From positions 35,615-99,614 of the forward strand of contig JBBPZM010000071.1 in assembly GCA_038199035.1 (NCBI GenBank): a DNA stretch of 64,000 bases, read 5' to 3'. Position numbers and translations under genes: made by a program. Shown piece after piece: positions 17,329 to 25,860 of the stretch; within the stretch, counting starts at the first letter, position 1; each line of letters opens with the position of its first letter. The stretch is from DATAEY01 sp038199035. GTDB lineage: Bacteria > Actinomycetota > Thermoleophilia > Solirubrobacterales > Solirubrobacteraceae. The notes under the pieces are model-generated. The model was not told where the DNA came from. It was given only the letters and a program-made list of their open reading frames with translations, and did no database searches.

Positions 17329-18665
17329 GGCGCCGGCCGACCCGCACGCTTGCCGGCCGGCTGACGCTGATGGCGGTGCTGGCCACCGCCGCGACCCTGG
17401 CCGTGCTCACCGCCACCTTCAACCTGCTGCTCGAGCGCAGCGTCGACCGCGACGTCGACGGGCGCCTGCGCGCGCGGGCCGCGGCGGCGCTGACCACGCT
17501 GTCGGTGGGCCGCGGCGGCCTGCGCGTCGGCGAGGCGCCCGACGACCGCGCGGTCGACGATCAGATCTGGATCTACGCCGGCGCCCGGGCCCTGGAGCGT
17601 CCCGCGGCCGGACGCCGCGTGCAGGCCCTGGCCGACCGCCTGGCCGGCGGGCCGGCGCGCTTCGTCGACATCTCGCCCCAGGCCGGCCGCCTCTACGCGG
17701 TCCCGATCGTCGAGCACGGACGCCGCTACGGCACGGTTGTGGCGGGCGTCTCACTGGCCGGCTACGACCGCACGACCGACGACGCGCTCGTGGGCTCCGC
17801 CATCTTCGCGGCGATCGTCCTCGTCATCGTCGCCGGCGTCATGCGTGCGCTGATCGCCAGTGCCCTGCGACCGGTGGCCGAGATGACCAGCCGCGCGGCG
17901 GAGTGGAGCGAGCACGACATCGACCAGCGCTTCGGGCGCTCCCGACGCCCCGCCGAGCTCGACCAGCTGGCGGGGACCTTCGACGGGCTGCTCGATCGCC
18001 TCGGCGCCAGCCTACGCCACGAGCAGCGCCTGTCGGCCGAGCTCTCGCACGAGCTTCGTACCCCCCTGGCCCGGGTCCTGGCCGAGGCCGAGCTCCTCCT
18101 GCGCCGGCCGCGCTCGCGCGCCGAGCACGAGTCGGCGGCGGCGGTGATCCGCGACGCCGCCCAGCAGATGACGCGCATCCTGGACACGCTGATGGCCGCG
18201 GCCCGCGCCGAGGCTGACCTCGGTCACGGCCGGGCCGACGTCGCTGCCGCGGCCCGCCAGGCGGCCGCCGCCTACGCCGAGGAGGCCGCCGCGCAGGGAG
18301 TTGAGATCTCGGTCGCGCTCGAGCCCCCCAACGTCCACGCGGGCGTCGGCCCCGAGGTGGTGGAAGGAGTGCTGGGGCCGCTGCTGGCCAACGCCTGCCG
18401 CCACGCCCAGCGCTCGGTGACGGTGGCCGGCCGGCGGCGCGACGGGCGGGTGGTGATCGACGTGCGCGACGACGGCGGCGGGGTGGCGGCGGACGACGTC
18501 GAGCGCATCTTCGAGCCCGGCGTGCGCGGCGCCGACGCCGGGGGCCGGGGCGCTGGGCTGGGCCTGCCGCTCGCCCGCCGGCTGGCCCGGGCCGCCGGAG
18601 GCGAGGTCAGCGCGGTGGCGCAGGACGGTGGGGGCGCCTTCCGGGTGGAGCTGCCCGCGGGCTGA
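17325..18665 (+). CDS. sensor histidine kinase
   Basis: 446-aa membrane kinase. TM1 at about 12-34, a ~120-residue extracytoplasmic sensor region, TM2 at about 152-175, then HAMP (about 175-230), the dimerisation/phosphotransfer helix with SAELSHELRTPLARV carrying the His, and the ATP-binding domain with N-box LLANACRHA, G1 DVRDDGGGV and G2 GRGAGLGLPLARRL. It pairs with the response regulator it overlaps. The sensor region shows no known small-molecule domain. Confidence 0.92.
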   Translation: MRRRPTRTLAGRLTLMAVLATAATLAVLTATFNLLLERSVDRDVDGRLRARAAAALTTLSVGRGGLRVGEAPDDRAVDDQIWIYAGARALERPAAGRRVQALADRLAGGPARFVDISPQAGRLYAVPIVEHGRRYGTVVAGVSLAGYDRTTDDALVGSAIFAAIVLVIVAGVMRALIASALRPVAEMTSRAAEWSEHDIDQRFGRSRRPAELDQLAGTFDGLLDRLGASLRHEQRLSAELSHELRTPLARVLAEAELLLRRPRSRAEHESAAAVIRDAAQQMTRILDTLMAAARAEADLGHGRADVAAAARQAAAAYAEEAAAQGVEISVALEPPNVHAGVGPEVVEGVLGPLLANACRHAQRSVTVAGRRRDGRVVIDVRDDGGGVAADDVERIFEPGVRGADAGGRGAGLGLPLARRLARAAGGEVSAVAQDGGGAFRVELPAG

Positions 18666-18707
18666 GGCGGCGGTTGGGACGCCCGTCTCGTGGGGCGGGT
18701 GGCTAGG

Positions 18708-20171
18708 ATGTTCAGGAGATTCTCAGGTCCGCAGGTGCACGATCTCGCCCGCAGAGGCGGGCGCGCGGATCGCCCGGCGGCCCCCCCTCCGCCCGTTCTG
18801 CGTCGTCGCCCCCCGCGTCCCGTCACCTTGATCGTCGACGACCTGCGAGTCACCGAGACCGACCACCTCTGCGAGGTGTCGGCTCGTGTGCGCCGCGCCG
18901 GCCCTGAGCAGCTGAGGCTGTGGTGGCGTTTCCCTCGCGACCTGGCGCCGGCCCGGGCCGATGGCTCGCCCTTCCTGGCCGGTGCCCTCGTGTGGTGCAT
19001 GCGTCACGGGGAGGACCTGGAGGTCGACGCCCCGGTCTCGGCGCGGCTGCTGGCCCACGTCGAGGAGATCGTCGCCGTCTACCGCTCGCTCGTCCCGGCG
19101 AGGATGCGGCCGATCCGGGTCAGGGCCCAGACCGGCGCGCCCCCACCGCCCGTCCCGGTCACCGGCTGCTACTTCAGCCGCGGGGTCGATTCCTGGTACG
19201 CGATCCTGCGCGCGCTGGAGGAGGATCCCCAGTCGCCGCCTCTCACCCACCTCGTCTACTCGCCCGGGTTCCTGTCGCGCTCCGACTCGGCCACCTCAGT
19301 GCGCGGGACGACTGACCGCAACCGGGATGCGGCCGAGCGGACCGGGCTGCGCTTCGTCGAGGTCGACTCCAACCTCAAGTGGGACTTCGGCGGGGCGCAG
19401 ATCGCCAGCACCGCGCTGGCGCTGGGCTTCGAGCGCATGCTGCTGCCCTCGGGGGCGATGCACGGGGAGATCGTCCCCGCGGTCACCCACCCGGTTCTCG
19501 ATCACCGCTTCTCGACCGAGCGCACCGAGGTCGCCCACTACGGGGACGCCAGCCGGCTGGACAAGGTGGCGCGCGTCGCGCGCTCGACCGCGGCGCTGGC
19601 GACGCTCTACGTCTGCCAGGCCGACGACCCGGCGTCGGGGCTCAACTGCGGGCGCTGCGAGAAGTGCGTGCGCACGATGATCGAGCTGCACCTCGTCGGC
19701 GCGCTCTCGCGCGCCCCGACCTTCCCGCCGCTGCTGGAGCCCGGTCGCGTGGCGGGCGTGCGACGGCGCCTAGGGCGCCGCCAGCAGTGGGTCGACGCCC
19801 TCTACGCGCTGGGCGACGATCCTCGAGACGGCGAGCTCGCGGCGGCGATCCGCCTGGTCATCGCCCACAGCGACCTGACGCGGGCGGTCGACGCGCTCGA
19901 CGAGCTCGCGGCCGACCCACACCTGCGGCGGCTGCACCGGCGCCTGCCGCGCGCGGTGCGCCGAGCCCGGCGGATGGGCCGGGCGGCGACGGTCTTCGTC
20001 GACGGTTCCGCGCCGAGCGTGCTGGGAGCGATCCCGGCGCGCCTGCGCCAGCGGGCTGCGGCCAGCGCCCTGGCCAGGCGCCTGCTGGAGCGCCCGGCCC
20101 CGCTCGCCCTTCCGCGTCCGGGCGAGGTGACCGGGTCGCCGCCAGGGCCGGTCGAGGGCGCCCGGCCGTAA
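18708..20171 (+). CDS. PP-loop ATP-pyrophosphatase-like protein with Cys cluster
   Basis: About 487 aa. The centre reads CYFSRGVDSWYAIL, a variant PP-loop (SxGxDS) as in QueC, ThiI and adenine-nucleotide alpha hydrolases, near residue 155. Downstream lies NCGRCEKCVRTM, a CxxCxxC cluster that could bind zinc or Fe-S, near residue 315. The N-terminal 45 residues are Arg/Pro-rich and the true start is uncertain (GTG 18690, ATG 18708, GTG 18735). The final ~150 residues are helical and Arg-rich. It follows the histidine kinase by 42 bp but shares no overlap. Function unknown: an amidating, thiolating or adenylating enzyme is the reasonable guess. Confidence 0.65.
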   Translation: MFRRFSGPQVHDLARRGGRADRPAAPPPPVLRRRPPRPVTLIVDDLRVTETDHLCEVSARVRRAGPEQLRLWWRFPRDLAPARADGSPFLAGALVWCMRHGEDLEVDAPVSARLLAHVEEIVAVYRSLVPARMRPIRVRAQTGAPPPPVPVTGCYFSRGVDSWYAILRALEEDPQSPPLTHLVYSPGFLSRSDSATSVRGTTDRNRDAAERTGLRFVEVDSNLKWDFGGAQIASTALALGFERMLLPSGAMHGEIVPAVTHPVLDHRFSTERTEVAHYGDASRLDKVARVARSTAALATLYVCQADDPASGLNCGRCEKCVRTMIELHLVGALSRAPTFPPLLEPGRVAGVRRRLGRRQQWVDALYALGDDPRDGELAAAIRLVIAHSDLTRAVDALDELAADPHLRRLHRRLPRAVRRARRMGRAATVFVDGSAPSVLGAIPARLRQRAAASALARRLLERPAPLALPRPGEVTGSPPGPVEGARP

Positions 20172-20263
20172 GCGCCGCCGGCCGACAGGCCGGGGCCTGA
20201 CGGCCGCGCGCCAGCTTCGGGGACCGGCTCGCAAGCGCCGAAGTCGGCGCTACCTTTCAGCGC

Positions 20264-21478
20264 TTGCTCGGCAGGCCGATCAGAGCGGGCCGCTGGCCTC
20301 GCGGCAAGCTTCGAGCGGCGGGTCTGTTGGCGCGGCTCGCCGTCCTGACCTGCCTGGTCTGCGCCGTCCTCGCCGCGCCCGCGCTCGCCCTGAGCAACGG
20401 CCTGGCTCGCACGCCGCCGATGGGCTGGAACCCCTGGTATCGCTTCGGCTGCGGGGTCACCGAAGGGCTGGTGCGCCAGACGGCCGACGCCATGGTGCGG
20501 TCGGGCATGAGGGCGGCGGGCTACCGCTACGTCAACCTCGACGACTGCTGGATGGCGCGCACGCGCAGCCGCTACGGCACGCTGCGCGCCGACCCCAAGC
20601 GCTTCCCCCACGGCATACCCGCCCTGGCCGCCTATGTGCACCGCCGGGGCCTGAAGCTCGGGATCTACGCCGCCGCCGGGAGCATGACGTGCGCGCACTT
20701 CCCGGGCAGCCGCGGGCACCTCTACCACGACGCCCACACCTTCGCCGCCTGGCACATCGACTACGTCAAGCTCGACGGCTGCTTCACCAGCCCGCGCGAG
20801 AAGGGCCCCTACGCCTACGGGCGGATGCGCGCCGCCCTGCGCAGCACGCGCCGCCCGATCGTCTTCTCGGTCTCGGCCTGGGGCTTCAACCGGCCGTGGC
20901 TGTGGGCGGCCTCGCGCGCCCATCTGTGGCGCACGACCCGCGACATCCGCCCCGGCTGGGCGAGCGCCATGCGGGTGGCCGACGCCAACCAGGCGCTCGC
21001 CTCCTACGCCCACCCCGGCGCCTGGAACGACCCGGACATCATGCAGGTCGGCAACCCCGGCCTGAGCCCGACGGAAGGCAGGTCGGTCATGGGCCTGTGG
21101 AGCATCATGGCCGCACCCCTGCTGGCCGGCAACGACCTGCGCCACATGTCGTGGGTCACGCGCTCGATCCTCACCAACCCCGAGGTCATCGCCGTCGACC
21201 AGGACCGCGCGGGCGTGCAGGGCCGCCGGTTCCAGTCGGCCGGCGGCCGCGAGCTGTGGATCCGCCGGCTGGCCAACGGCGACCGCGCGATCGTCCTGCT
21301 CAACCGCACCGCCGGCCGCGCGACCCTGACCGCCGACGCCCGCGCAATCGGCCTGCGCCCGGCCGGCACCTACTTCGTGCGCAACCTGTGGTCGCACCGC
21401 CTCACCACGACGGCCGGCCCGATCGCGGTCGTACTGCCGGCTCACGGGTCGGCCATGCTGCGCGTGCACGCGGGGTAG
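20264..21478 (+). CDS. secreted alpha-galactosidase, GH27
   Basis: Retaining glycoside hydrolase of clan GH-D, about 404 aa. A hydrophobic signal (VLTCLVCAVLAAPALA) precedes the mature start LSNGLARTPPMGWNPWYRFGC, the signature start of GH27. The (beta/alpha)8 barrel shows YVNLDDCW, LKLGIYAAAG and YVKLDGCF, whose Asp is the nucleophile; the acid/base Asp lies in WNDPDIMQVG. A C-terminal beta domain follows. It should release terminal alpha-galactose from extracellular glycans. The start is weak: TTG 20264 or TTG 20327 are possible. Confidence 0.92.
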   Translation: MLGRPIRAGRWPRGKLRAAGLLARLAVLTCLVCAVLAAPALALSNGLARTPPMGWNPWYRFGCGVTEGLVRQTADAMVRSGMRAAGYRYVNLDDCWMARTRSRYGTLRADPKRFPHGIPALAAYVHRRGLKLGIYAAAGSMTCAHFPGSRGHLYHDAHTFAAWHIDYVKLDGCFTSPREKGPYAYGRMRAALRSTRRPIVFSVSAWGFNRPWLWAASRAHLWRTTRDIRPGWASAMRVADANQALASYAHPGAWNDPDIMQVGNPGLSPTEGRSVMGLWSIMAAPLLAGNDLRHMSWVTRSILTNPEVIAVDQDRAGVQGRRFQSAGGRELWIRRLANGDRAIVLLNRTAGRATLTADARAIGLRPAGTYFVRNLWSHRLTTTAGPIAVVLPAHGSAMLRVHAG

Positions 21479-21490
21479 CGGGCGCCGGCG

Positions 21491-21883
21491 TCAGATGTGG
21501 TACATCGGCGAGCCGGACTCCCTGGCCTCGCGCTCGACCACGTCGGCGATCGTGGTGTCGGCGAGGACGGTGCGGGCCGCGGCCGCCGCCTGGGCGAAGA
21601 GTCCCTCGGAGTCCGCGCCCACCGGGCCGTCGAGCAGCTCAACGACCTCGAGCACGGTGATGGTCGAGGGCTCGCGGGCGAAGGTGTAGCCACCGCGTAC
21701 CCCGCGCTGTGAGCGCAGGACGCCGGCTCGGCGCAGCACGGCGAAGAGCTGCTCGAGGAACTGGACGGGGATGTCGCGCCGGCGGGCGAGCTCGCCGATC
21801 GGGACGGGGGCCGTGCCGCCGGTTCGCCCCAGCTCGGTGAGCGCGCTCAGTGCGTACGGGGACTTGGTGGTGATCGAGATCAA
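21491..21883 (-). CDS. Rrf2-family transcriptional regulator lacking cysteines
   Basis: 130-aa winged-helix regulator. TTG 21883 is chosen since AGGAG sits 7 nt upstream and it gives the family-typical start MISITTKSPYALSALTELG. The helix-turn-helix includes VPIGELARRRDIPVQFLEQLFAVLRRAGVL and the wing RGVRGGYTFARE. IscR/NsrR-type members carry three Cys for an Fe-S cluster; this one has none, so it must sense something else, or act through the His near its C-terminal end. A 16-bp palindrome overlaps its own ribosome-binding site, which suggests autoregulation. Confidence 0.88.
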   Translation of the reverse strand: MISITTKSPYALSALTELGRTGGTAPVPIGELARRRDIPVQFLEQLFAVLRRAGVLRSQRGVRGGYTFAREPSTITVLEVVELLDGPVGADSEGLFAQAAAAARTVLADTTIADVVEREARESGSPMYHI

Positions 21884-21894
21884 GCGGCGGCTCC

Positions 21895-21910
21895 TACGAT
21901 TGCGATCGTA
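21895..21910. promoter_or_regulatory. palindromic operator between the Rrf2 and VanZ genes
   Basis: TACGAT-tgcg-ATCGTA is a 6+4+6 inverted repeat in the 26-bp gap between two divergent genes. It touches the AGGAG of the Rrf2 gene on one side and ends at the A of the VanZ-gene ATG on the other. Binding by the Rrf2 protein would block both genes; that link is inferred. Confidence 0.55.
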
Positions 21911-22434
21911 TGCCACTCTCCGGCGCCCCCATGCACCGTGATCGCGAGGAGCCCGTCGCTCGCCGCGTCGACTCCCCCGCCGGCCGCCTCCTTCCCCCCG
22001 TCGCGCTCATGGGGCTGATCTACGCCCTCTCGGCCCAGCCCGACCTTAACTCCGGGCTGGGCGTGGTCGACCTGGTCGGGCGCAAGGTCGTCCACATGAG
22101 CGAGTACGGCGCGCTGTGGTGGCTGTGGTGGCGCGCGCTGGGCTTCCGGCGCGCCGGCCTGGCCGCCGCCATCGCCCTGGGCTACGCCGCCACCGACGAG
22201 TACCACCAGACGTTCATCCACGGCCGCCACGGCAGCCCGGTCGACGTGACGATCGACTCGCTGGGGATCGCCGCGGCCTGGGCGCTGAGCAGGGCGCTCA
22301 GGCGCCGGCGCCGCTCACAGCCAGCCGCGCTCGGTGGCGACGAGGACGGCCTGCGCGCGGTCGACGGTGCCCATCTTGCCGTAGACGTTGTGCAGGTGGG
22401 TGCGGACGGTGCTGGTCGAGAGGGCCAGCTCTGA
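21910..22434 (+). CDS. VanZ-like membrane protein
   Basis: 174-aa protein. The core has hydrophobic LLPPVALMGLIYALSAQP, then HMSEYGALWWLWWRAL, IALGYAATDEYHQTFIHGRHGSPVDVTIDSLG and a last helix. The DExxQxF...R.gs..D...n.lG pattern is typical of VanZ proteins, whose founder raises teicoplanin resistance by an unknown route. The end is odd: after the last helix the frame runs 120 bp antisense into the HDOD-LuxR gene, so the final ~40 residues are probably a random extension. There is no ribosome-binding site before ATG 21910; translation may be leaderless. Confidence 0.82.
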   Translation: MPLSGAPMHRDREEPVARRVDSPAGRLLPPVALMGLIYALSAQPDLNSGLGVVDLVGRKVVHMSEYGALWWLWWRALGFRRAGLAAAIALGYAATDEYHQTFIHGRHGSPVDVTIDSLGIAAAWALSRALRRRRRSQPAALGGDEDGLRAVDGAHLAVDVVQVGADGAGREGQL

Positions 22435-23394
22435 GGCGATCTGCTTGTAGACCTTGCCCTGGGCCAGGCGCTTGAGGACCTCGAGCTCGCGGTCGGAGAG
22501 GGGACAGGGGTCCACCGCCCGCTGGCGTGCCTTCTGGGCATGCGGCAGCTCGTACATCACCTTGCGCAGCTCGGGTGCGGGCAGCCCGATCCGCCGGGCG
22601 CTCTTGAGCAGCTCGCCCGGGGACACGACGTCGCCCTGGCCGTAGTGGGCGAGCATGTCGGCCAGGCGCACGAAGGCCGCCTCTCCGTTGCAGTCGTCGG
22701 CGTGGTGGCGCTCGATGGCCGAGGCCAGCTCGGAGGGCAGGCCCCAGCGGCGGGCCAGCACGCCGCCCACCAGGGCGTGGTCGACCCCCAGCTCCCGGCG
22801 CTCGCGGTGGATGCGCTCCTCGGGCGTCCGCGCCGCGCCGTGGACCTGCCCGGGATAGCCGGGGTAGGCGTGGAGGAGGACGAGCGTGCCGATGTCGTGG
22901 AGCAGTGCGCTGACCATCAGGCGGTCGCGGTGGTTGTAGGACAGCTCGGTGGCCAGGCGATCGGCGGCCCGCTGGCAGGCCAGGGCGTGGAGACGGAAGC
23001 GCTCGGGAGCGACGTCCCAGACCCCGCCCCGCTCGAAGAAGTCGAAGGTGCGCGTCCGGCTGGCCAGCGCGCGCACCGCCTCCGGCGACAGGACCTCGAC
23101 CGCGCTGACCACGCTGTCGACCCGTCCCTCCAGCTTGCCCGGCGCCCGGTTGGCCAGCCGCAAGATGGCCACGGCCAGCGCCACGTCGGACTCCACGGCG
23201 TTGACGACGTCGCCGACCGGCACCCGCTCCTGGGTGAAGAGCCGCAGCACGCGGTTGCGCGACTCGGCCAGCGCGGGGAAGGCCTCGAGTGCCTCGAAGG
23301 CCGCGGTGAGCCGGCGGCCGTGGCCCTCGTTGTGGCGATGCGCCGTGGTGGGCGAGTCGGAGGGCTCGACGGTGGTGGCTTGGGCGGGTGACAT
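22315..23394 (-). CDS. HDOD-domain protein fused to LuxR-type DNA-binding domain
   Basis: 359 aa. Residues about 30-240 form an HDOD domain (FPALAESRNRVLRLF, ESDVALAVAILRLANRA, LSYNHRDRLMVSALLHDIGTLVLL), a signalling relative of HD hydrolases. Residues about 295-359 are a LuxR-type HTH (LSDRELEVLKRLAQGKVYKQ, LSTSTVRTHLHNVYGKM). The fusion makes a one-component regulator in which HDOD replaces the usual receiver. ATG 23394 is chosen for a natural N-terminus; no strong ribosome-binding site is seen. It ends convergently inside the VanZ gene. Confidence 0.85.
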   Translation of the reverse strand: MSPAQATTVEPSDSPTTAHRHNEGHGRRLTAAFEALEAFPALAESRNRVLRLFTQERVPVGDVVNAVESDVALAVAILRLANRAPGKLEGRVDSVVSAVEVLSPEAVRALASRTRTFDFFERGGVWDVAPERFRLHALACQRAADRLATELSYNHRDRLMVSALLHDIGTLVLLHAYPGYPGQVHGAARTPEERIHRERRELGVDHALVGGVLARRWGLPSELASAIERHHADDCNGEAAFVRLADMLAHYGQGDVVSPGELLKSARRIGLPAPELRKVMYELPHAQKARQRAVDPCPLSDRELEVLKRLAQGKVYKQIASELALSTSTVRTHLHNVYGKMGTVDRAQAVLVATERGWL

Positions 23395-23563
23395 CTTCGC
23401 GCGGGGCAGGGCGGGGTGCCCGGGCGCCGTCCACGGCGCGTCGTCGCCCCTCCTGACTACCCGACTATCGGCAGCCCTGGACGGATGATTGAGGGCTGAG
23501 GCGGCCCGGCCCCGCCGCGGCAGCTCCCCGGCACCCAACCGCCCGCCCGGCGCGGCAGGCCCC

Positions 23564-24898
23564 TCACCGCGCCAGCGCGGCCTCGACGCGCTCGAGCGTG
23601 CGATCGCGGCCCAGGACCTCGACGCTCTCGAAGATGCCGGGCGACACGGTCGTCCCCGCAATGGCCACCCGCAGGGGCTGGAAGACCTCCTTGGGCTTGA
23701 CGCCGTGGCGCTCGACGATCGCCCGCAGGGCGGGCTCGAGGTGCGCGGCGTCGAAGGGCTCGGCCGTCGCCAGGGCGTCACGGACCTCGGCCAGCAGCGG
23801 CCCCGCGCCCTCCGCGCCCAGCACCCGCTCACGTGCGGCGGGATCATCGGCCGGCCCGTCGTAGAGGAAGCCGGCCAGGGGCCAGAAGTCGGCCAGGGTC
23901 TGGATCTTGTCGTGGGCGATGGCCGCCCCGGCGGCCAGCCCCTGGCGCCCGGTGAACGCCTCCAGGCGCTGGGCGAGCTCGCTGGCCGCCAGCGCGCGCA
24001 AGTAGCGTCCGTTCATCCAGCGCAGCTTGCGCTCGTCGAACACCGCGGGCGAGCGCGAGACCGCCTCGAGCCGGAACAGGCGCCGCAGCTCGTCGGTCGA
24101 GAGGATCGTCTCGTCGCCGTGGCCCCAGCCCAGCAGCGCGATGTAGTTGCGCACGGCCTCGGCCAGGTAGCCCTGGTCGCGCAGCTCCTGCACCGAGGCC
24201 GCGCCGTGGCGCTTTGACAGCTTGCGCCCGTCGGGGCCGTGAAGCAGCGGCAGGTGTGCGTAGATCGGCGCCTGCGCGCCCAGCGCCTCGAAGACCAGGA
24301 GCTGCTTGGGGGTGTTCGAGAGGTGGTCCTCCCCGCGCACCACGTGGGTGATCGCGGCGTCGAGGTCGTCGATGGCGACGGCGAAGTTGTAGAGGACGGA
24401 CCCGTCCGCCCGGGCGATGACCGGGTCGTCGAGGTGCCAGTTTCGAAAGGAGACCGGGCCTCGGATCACGTCCTCGAAGGAGGTGACGCCCTCATCGGGC
24501 ACGCGCAGCCGCACGGCGCCGTGGGCCTCGGCCCTGCCGCGAAAGCCCCGCTCGGCCCCGTGGCGTGCCTTCCACTCCCTGACGTCGTCGGCCGTGGCGC
24601 TCGAGCGGTAGGCGCGCCCCGACTGGAGCAGCTCGAGCAGCGCCTCGTGGTGACGGGGGGCCTGCTGGGACTGGAAGATCGGGCCCTCGTCCCAGTCGAG
24701 CTCGAGCCAGCGCAGGGCCTCGAGGATCTGCTCGATGTTCTCCGCGGTGGAGCGCTCGCGGTCGGTATCTTCGATGCGCAGCACGAGCTGGCCGGCCTCC
24801 GGCCCCCGGGCCAGCAGCCAGTTGTAGAGCGCCGTCCGGGCGCCCCCGATGTGCAGCGCGCCGGTCGGAGAAGGAGCGAAGCGAAGCCTCATGGCCAT
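23564..24898 (-). CDS. gltX: glutamyl-tRNA synthetase
   Basis: Class I synthetase charging tRNA(Glu), and in organisms with GatCAB usually also tRNA(Gln), consistent with the gatC-gatA genes in this window. 444 aa. HIGH-type motif is APSPTGALHIGGARTALYNW and the KMSKS-type motif is GRKLSKRHGA. ATG 24898 or ATG 24892 could start. The divergent endonuclease IV gene begins only 9 bp away, leaving no room for promoters outside the coding regions. Confidence 0.96.
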   Translation of the reverse strand: MAMRLRFAPSPTGALHIGGARTALYNWLLARGPEAGQLVLRIEDTDRERSTAENIEQILEALRWLELDWDEGPIFQSQQAPRHHEALLELLQSGRAYRSSATADDVREWKARHGAERGFRGRAEAHGAVRLRVPDEGVTSFEDVIRGPVSFRNWHLDDPVIARADGSVLYNFAVAIDDLDAAITHVVRGEDHLSNTPKQLLVFEALGAQAPIYAHLPLLHGPDGRKLSKRHGAASVQELRDQGYLAEAVRNYIALLGWGHGDETILSTDELRRLFRLEAVSRSPAVFDERKLRWMNGRYLRALAASELAQRLEAFTGRQGLAAGAAIAHDKIQTLADFWPLAGFLYDGPADDPAARERVLGAEGAGPLLAEVRDALATAEPFDAAHLEPALRAIVERHGVKPKEVFQPLRVAIAGTTVSPGIFESVEVLGRDRTLERVEAALAR

Positions 24899-24907
24899 GG
24901 TCAGCCG

Positions 24908-25771
24908 ATGCTAGTGGGCGCCCACGTATCCCCGGCGGGGGGCCCGGCCCGGGCGATCGAGCGCGGCGTCGAGCGCGGGGCGCGGGCGATCCAGTTCTTC
25001 AACCAGAACCCGCGCGCGTGGAGGGCGCGCGAGTACTCCGAGGAGGAGGTGGCCGCGTTCGACGAGGCGCGTGCCGCCAGCGACGTGGAGGCGACGGTGA
25101 TCCACGCCGTCTACCTCATCAACTGCGCCAGCGCGGATCCCGAGATCTACGCGAAGTCGCTGAGCTCGCTGACCATCGCCCTGCGCAGCGGCGACGCCCT
25201 CGGGGCGGCCGGCGTCGTCCTCCACGCCGGCTCGGCGCTGGGTGGCTCGGTCGACGACGCCATCGCGCGGACGGGCGGCCTGATCGCCGAGGCGCTCGCC
25301 CAGTCGGAGCGCTGCCCGTTGCACCTCGAGGACACCGCCGGCGCCGGCGGCACGCTCGGGCGCTCGTTCGAGGAGCTGGCGGCCCTGATCGAGGCGGCCG
25401 GCGGCGACCGGCGCCTGGGCATGTGCCTGGACTCCTGCCACCTGCTGGCCTCGGGCTATGACATCCGCACCGCCGTCGGCCTGGAGGGGGTGCTCGCGGA
25501 GTGCGATCGGGTGGTCGGCCTCGACCGGCTGGGCTCCCTGCACGTCAACGACTCAAAGACGCCGCTGGGCTCCAACGTCGATCGCCACGCGCCGCTGGGA
25601 TCGGGAGAGCTGGGCGAGGAGGGCTGCGCCGCCTTTTTGTCCGAGCCGCGCTTCGAGGGCCTGCCGGTCATCTTCGAGGGGCCCGGGATCGAGGGCAAGG
25701 CGCCCGCCGCGGCCGACGTGGCGTGGATGATGGAGCTGGGCGAGCGCGGGCTGGCGGCGCGCGGCCTCTGA
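24908..25771 (+). CDS. nfo: endonuclease IV (AP endonuclease)
   Basis: Zn-dependent AP endonuclease of base-excision repair, 287 aa. TIM-barrel zinc ligands: GAHVS, IHAVYLIN, VVLHAGS, LEDTAGAG, CLDSCHLLASGYD, LHVNDSK, DRHAPLGSGELG and VIFEGPG. All positions expected to coordinate the three zincs seem filled. ATG 24908 has no ribosome-binding site; GTG two codons later (GTG GGC GCC) is an alternative start. Confidence 0.95.
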   Translation: MLVGAHVSPAGGPARAIERGVERGARAIQFFNQNPRAWRAREYSEEEVAAFDEARAASDVEATVIHAVYLINCASADPEIYAKSLSSLTIALRSGDALGAAGVVLHAGSALGGSVDDAIARTGGLIAEALAQSERCPLHLEDTAGAGGTLGRSFEELAALIEAAGGDRRLGMCLDSCHLLASGYDIRTAVGLEGVLAECDRVVGLDRLGSLHVNDSKTPLGSNVDRHAPLGSGELGEEGCAAFLSEPRFEGLPVIFEGPGIEGKAPAAADVAWMMELGERGLAARGL

Positions 25772-25860
25772 CCCGGTTTCCCGCGCCGAGCGATCAGGCA
25801 TCATGCCTCGGGCCGCAGGAGCTCTGAGAGAGCGTCAGCCCGTCCGCGCTTCGAGCGCCG

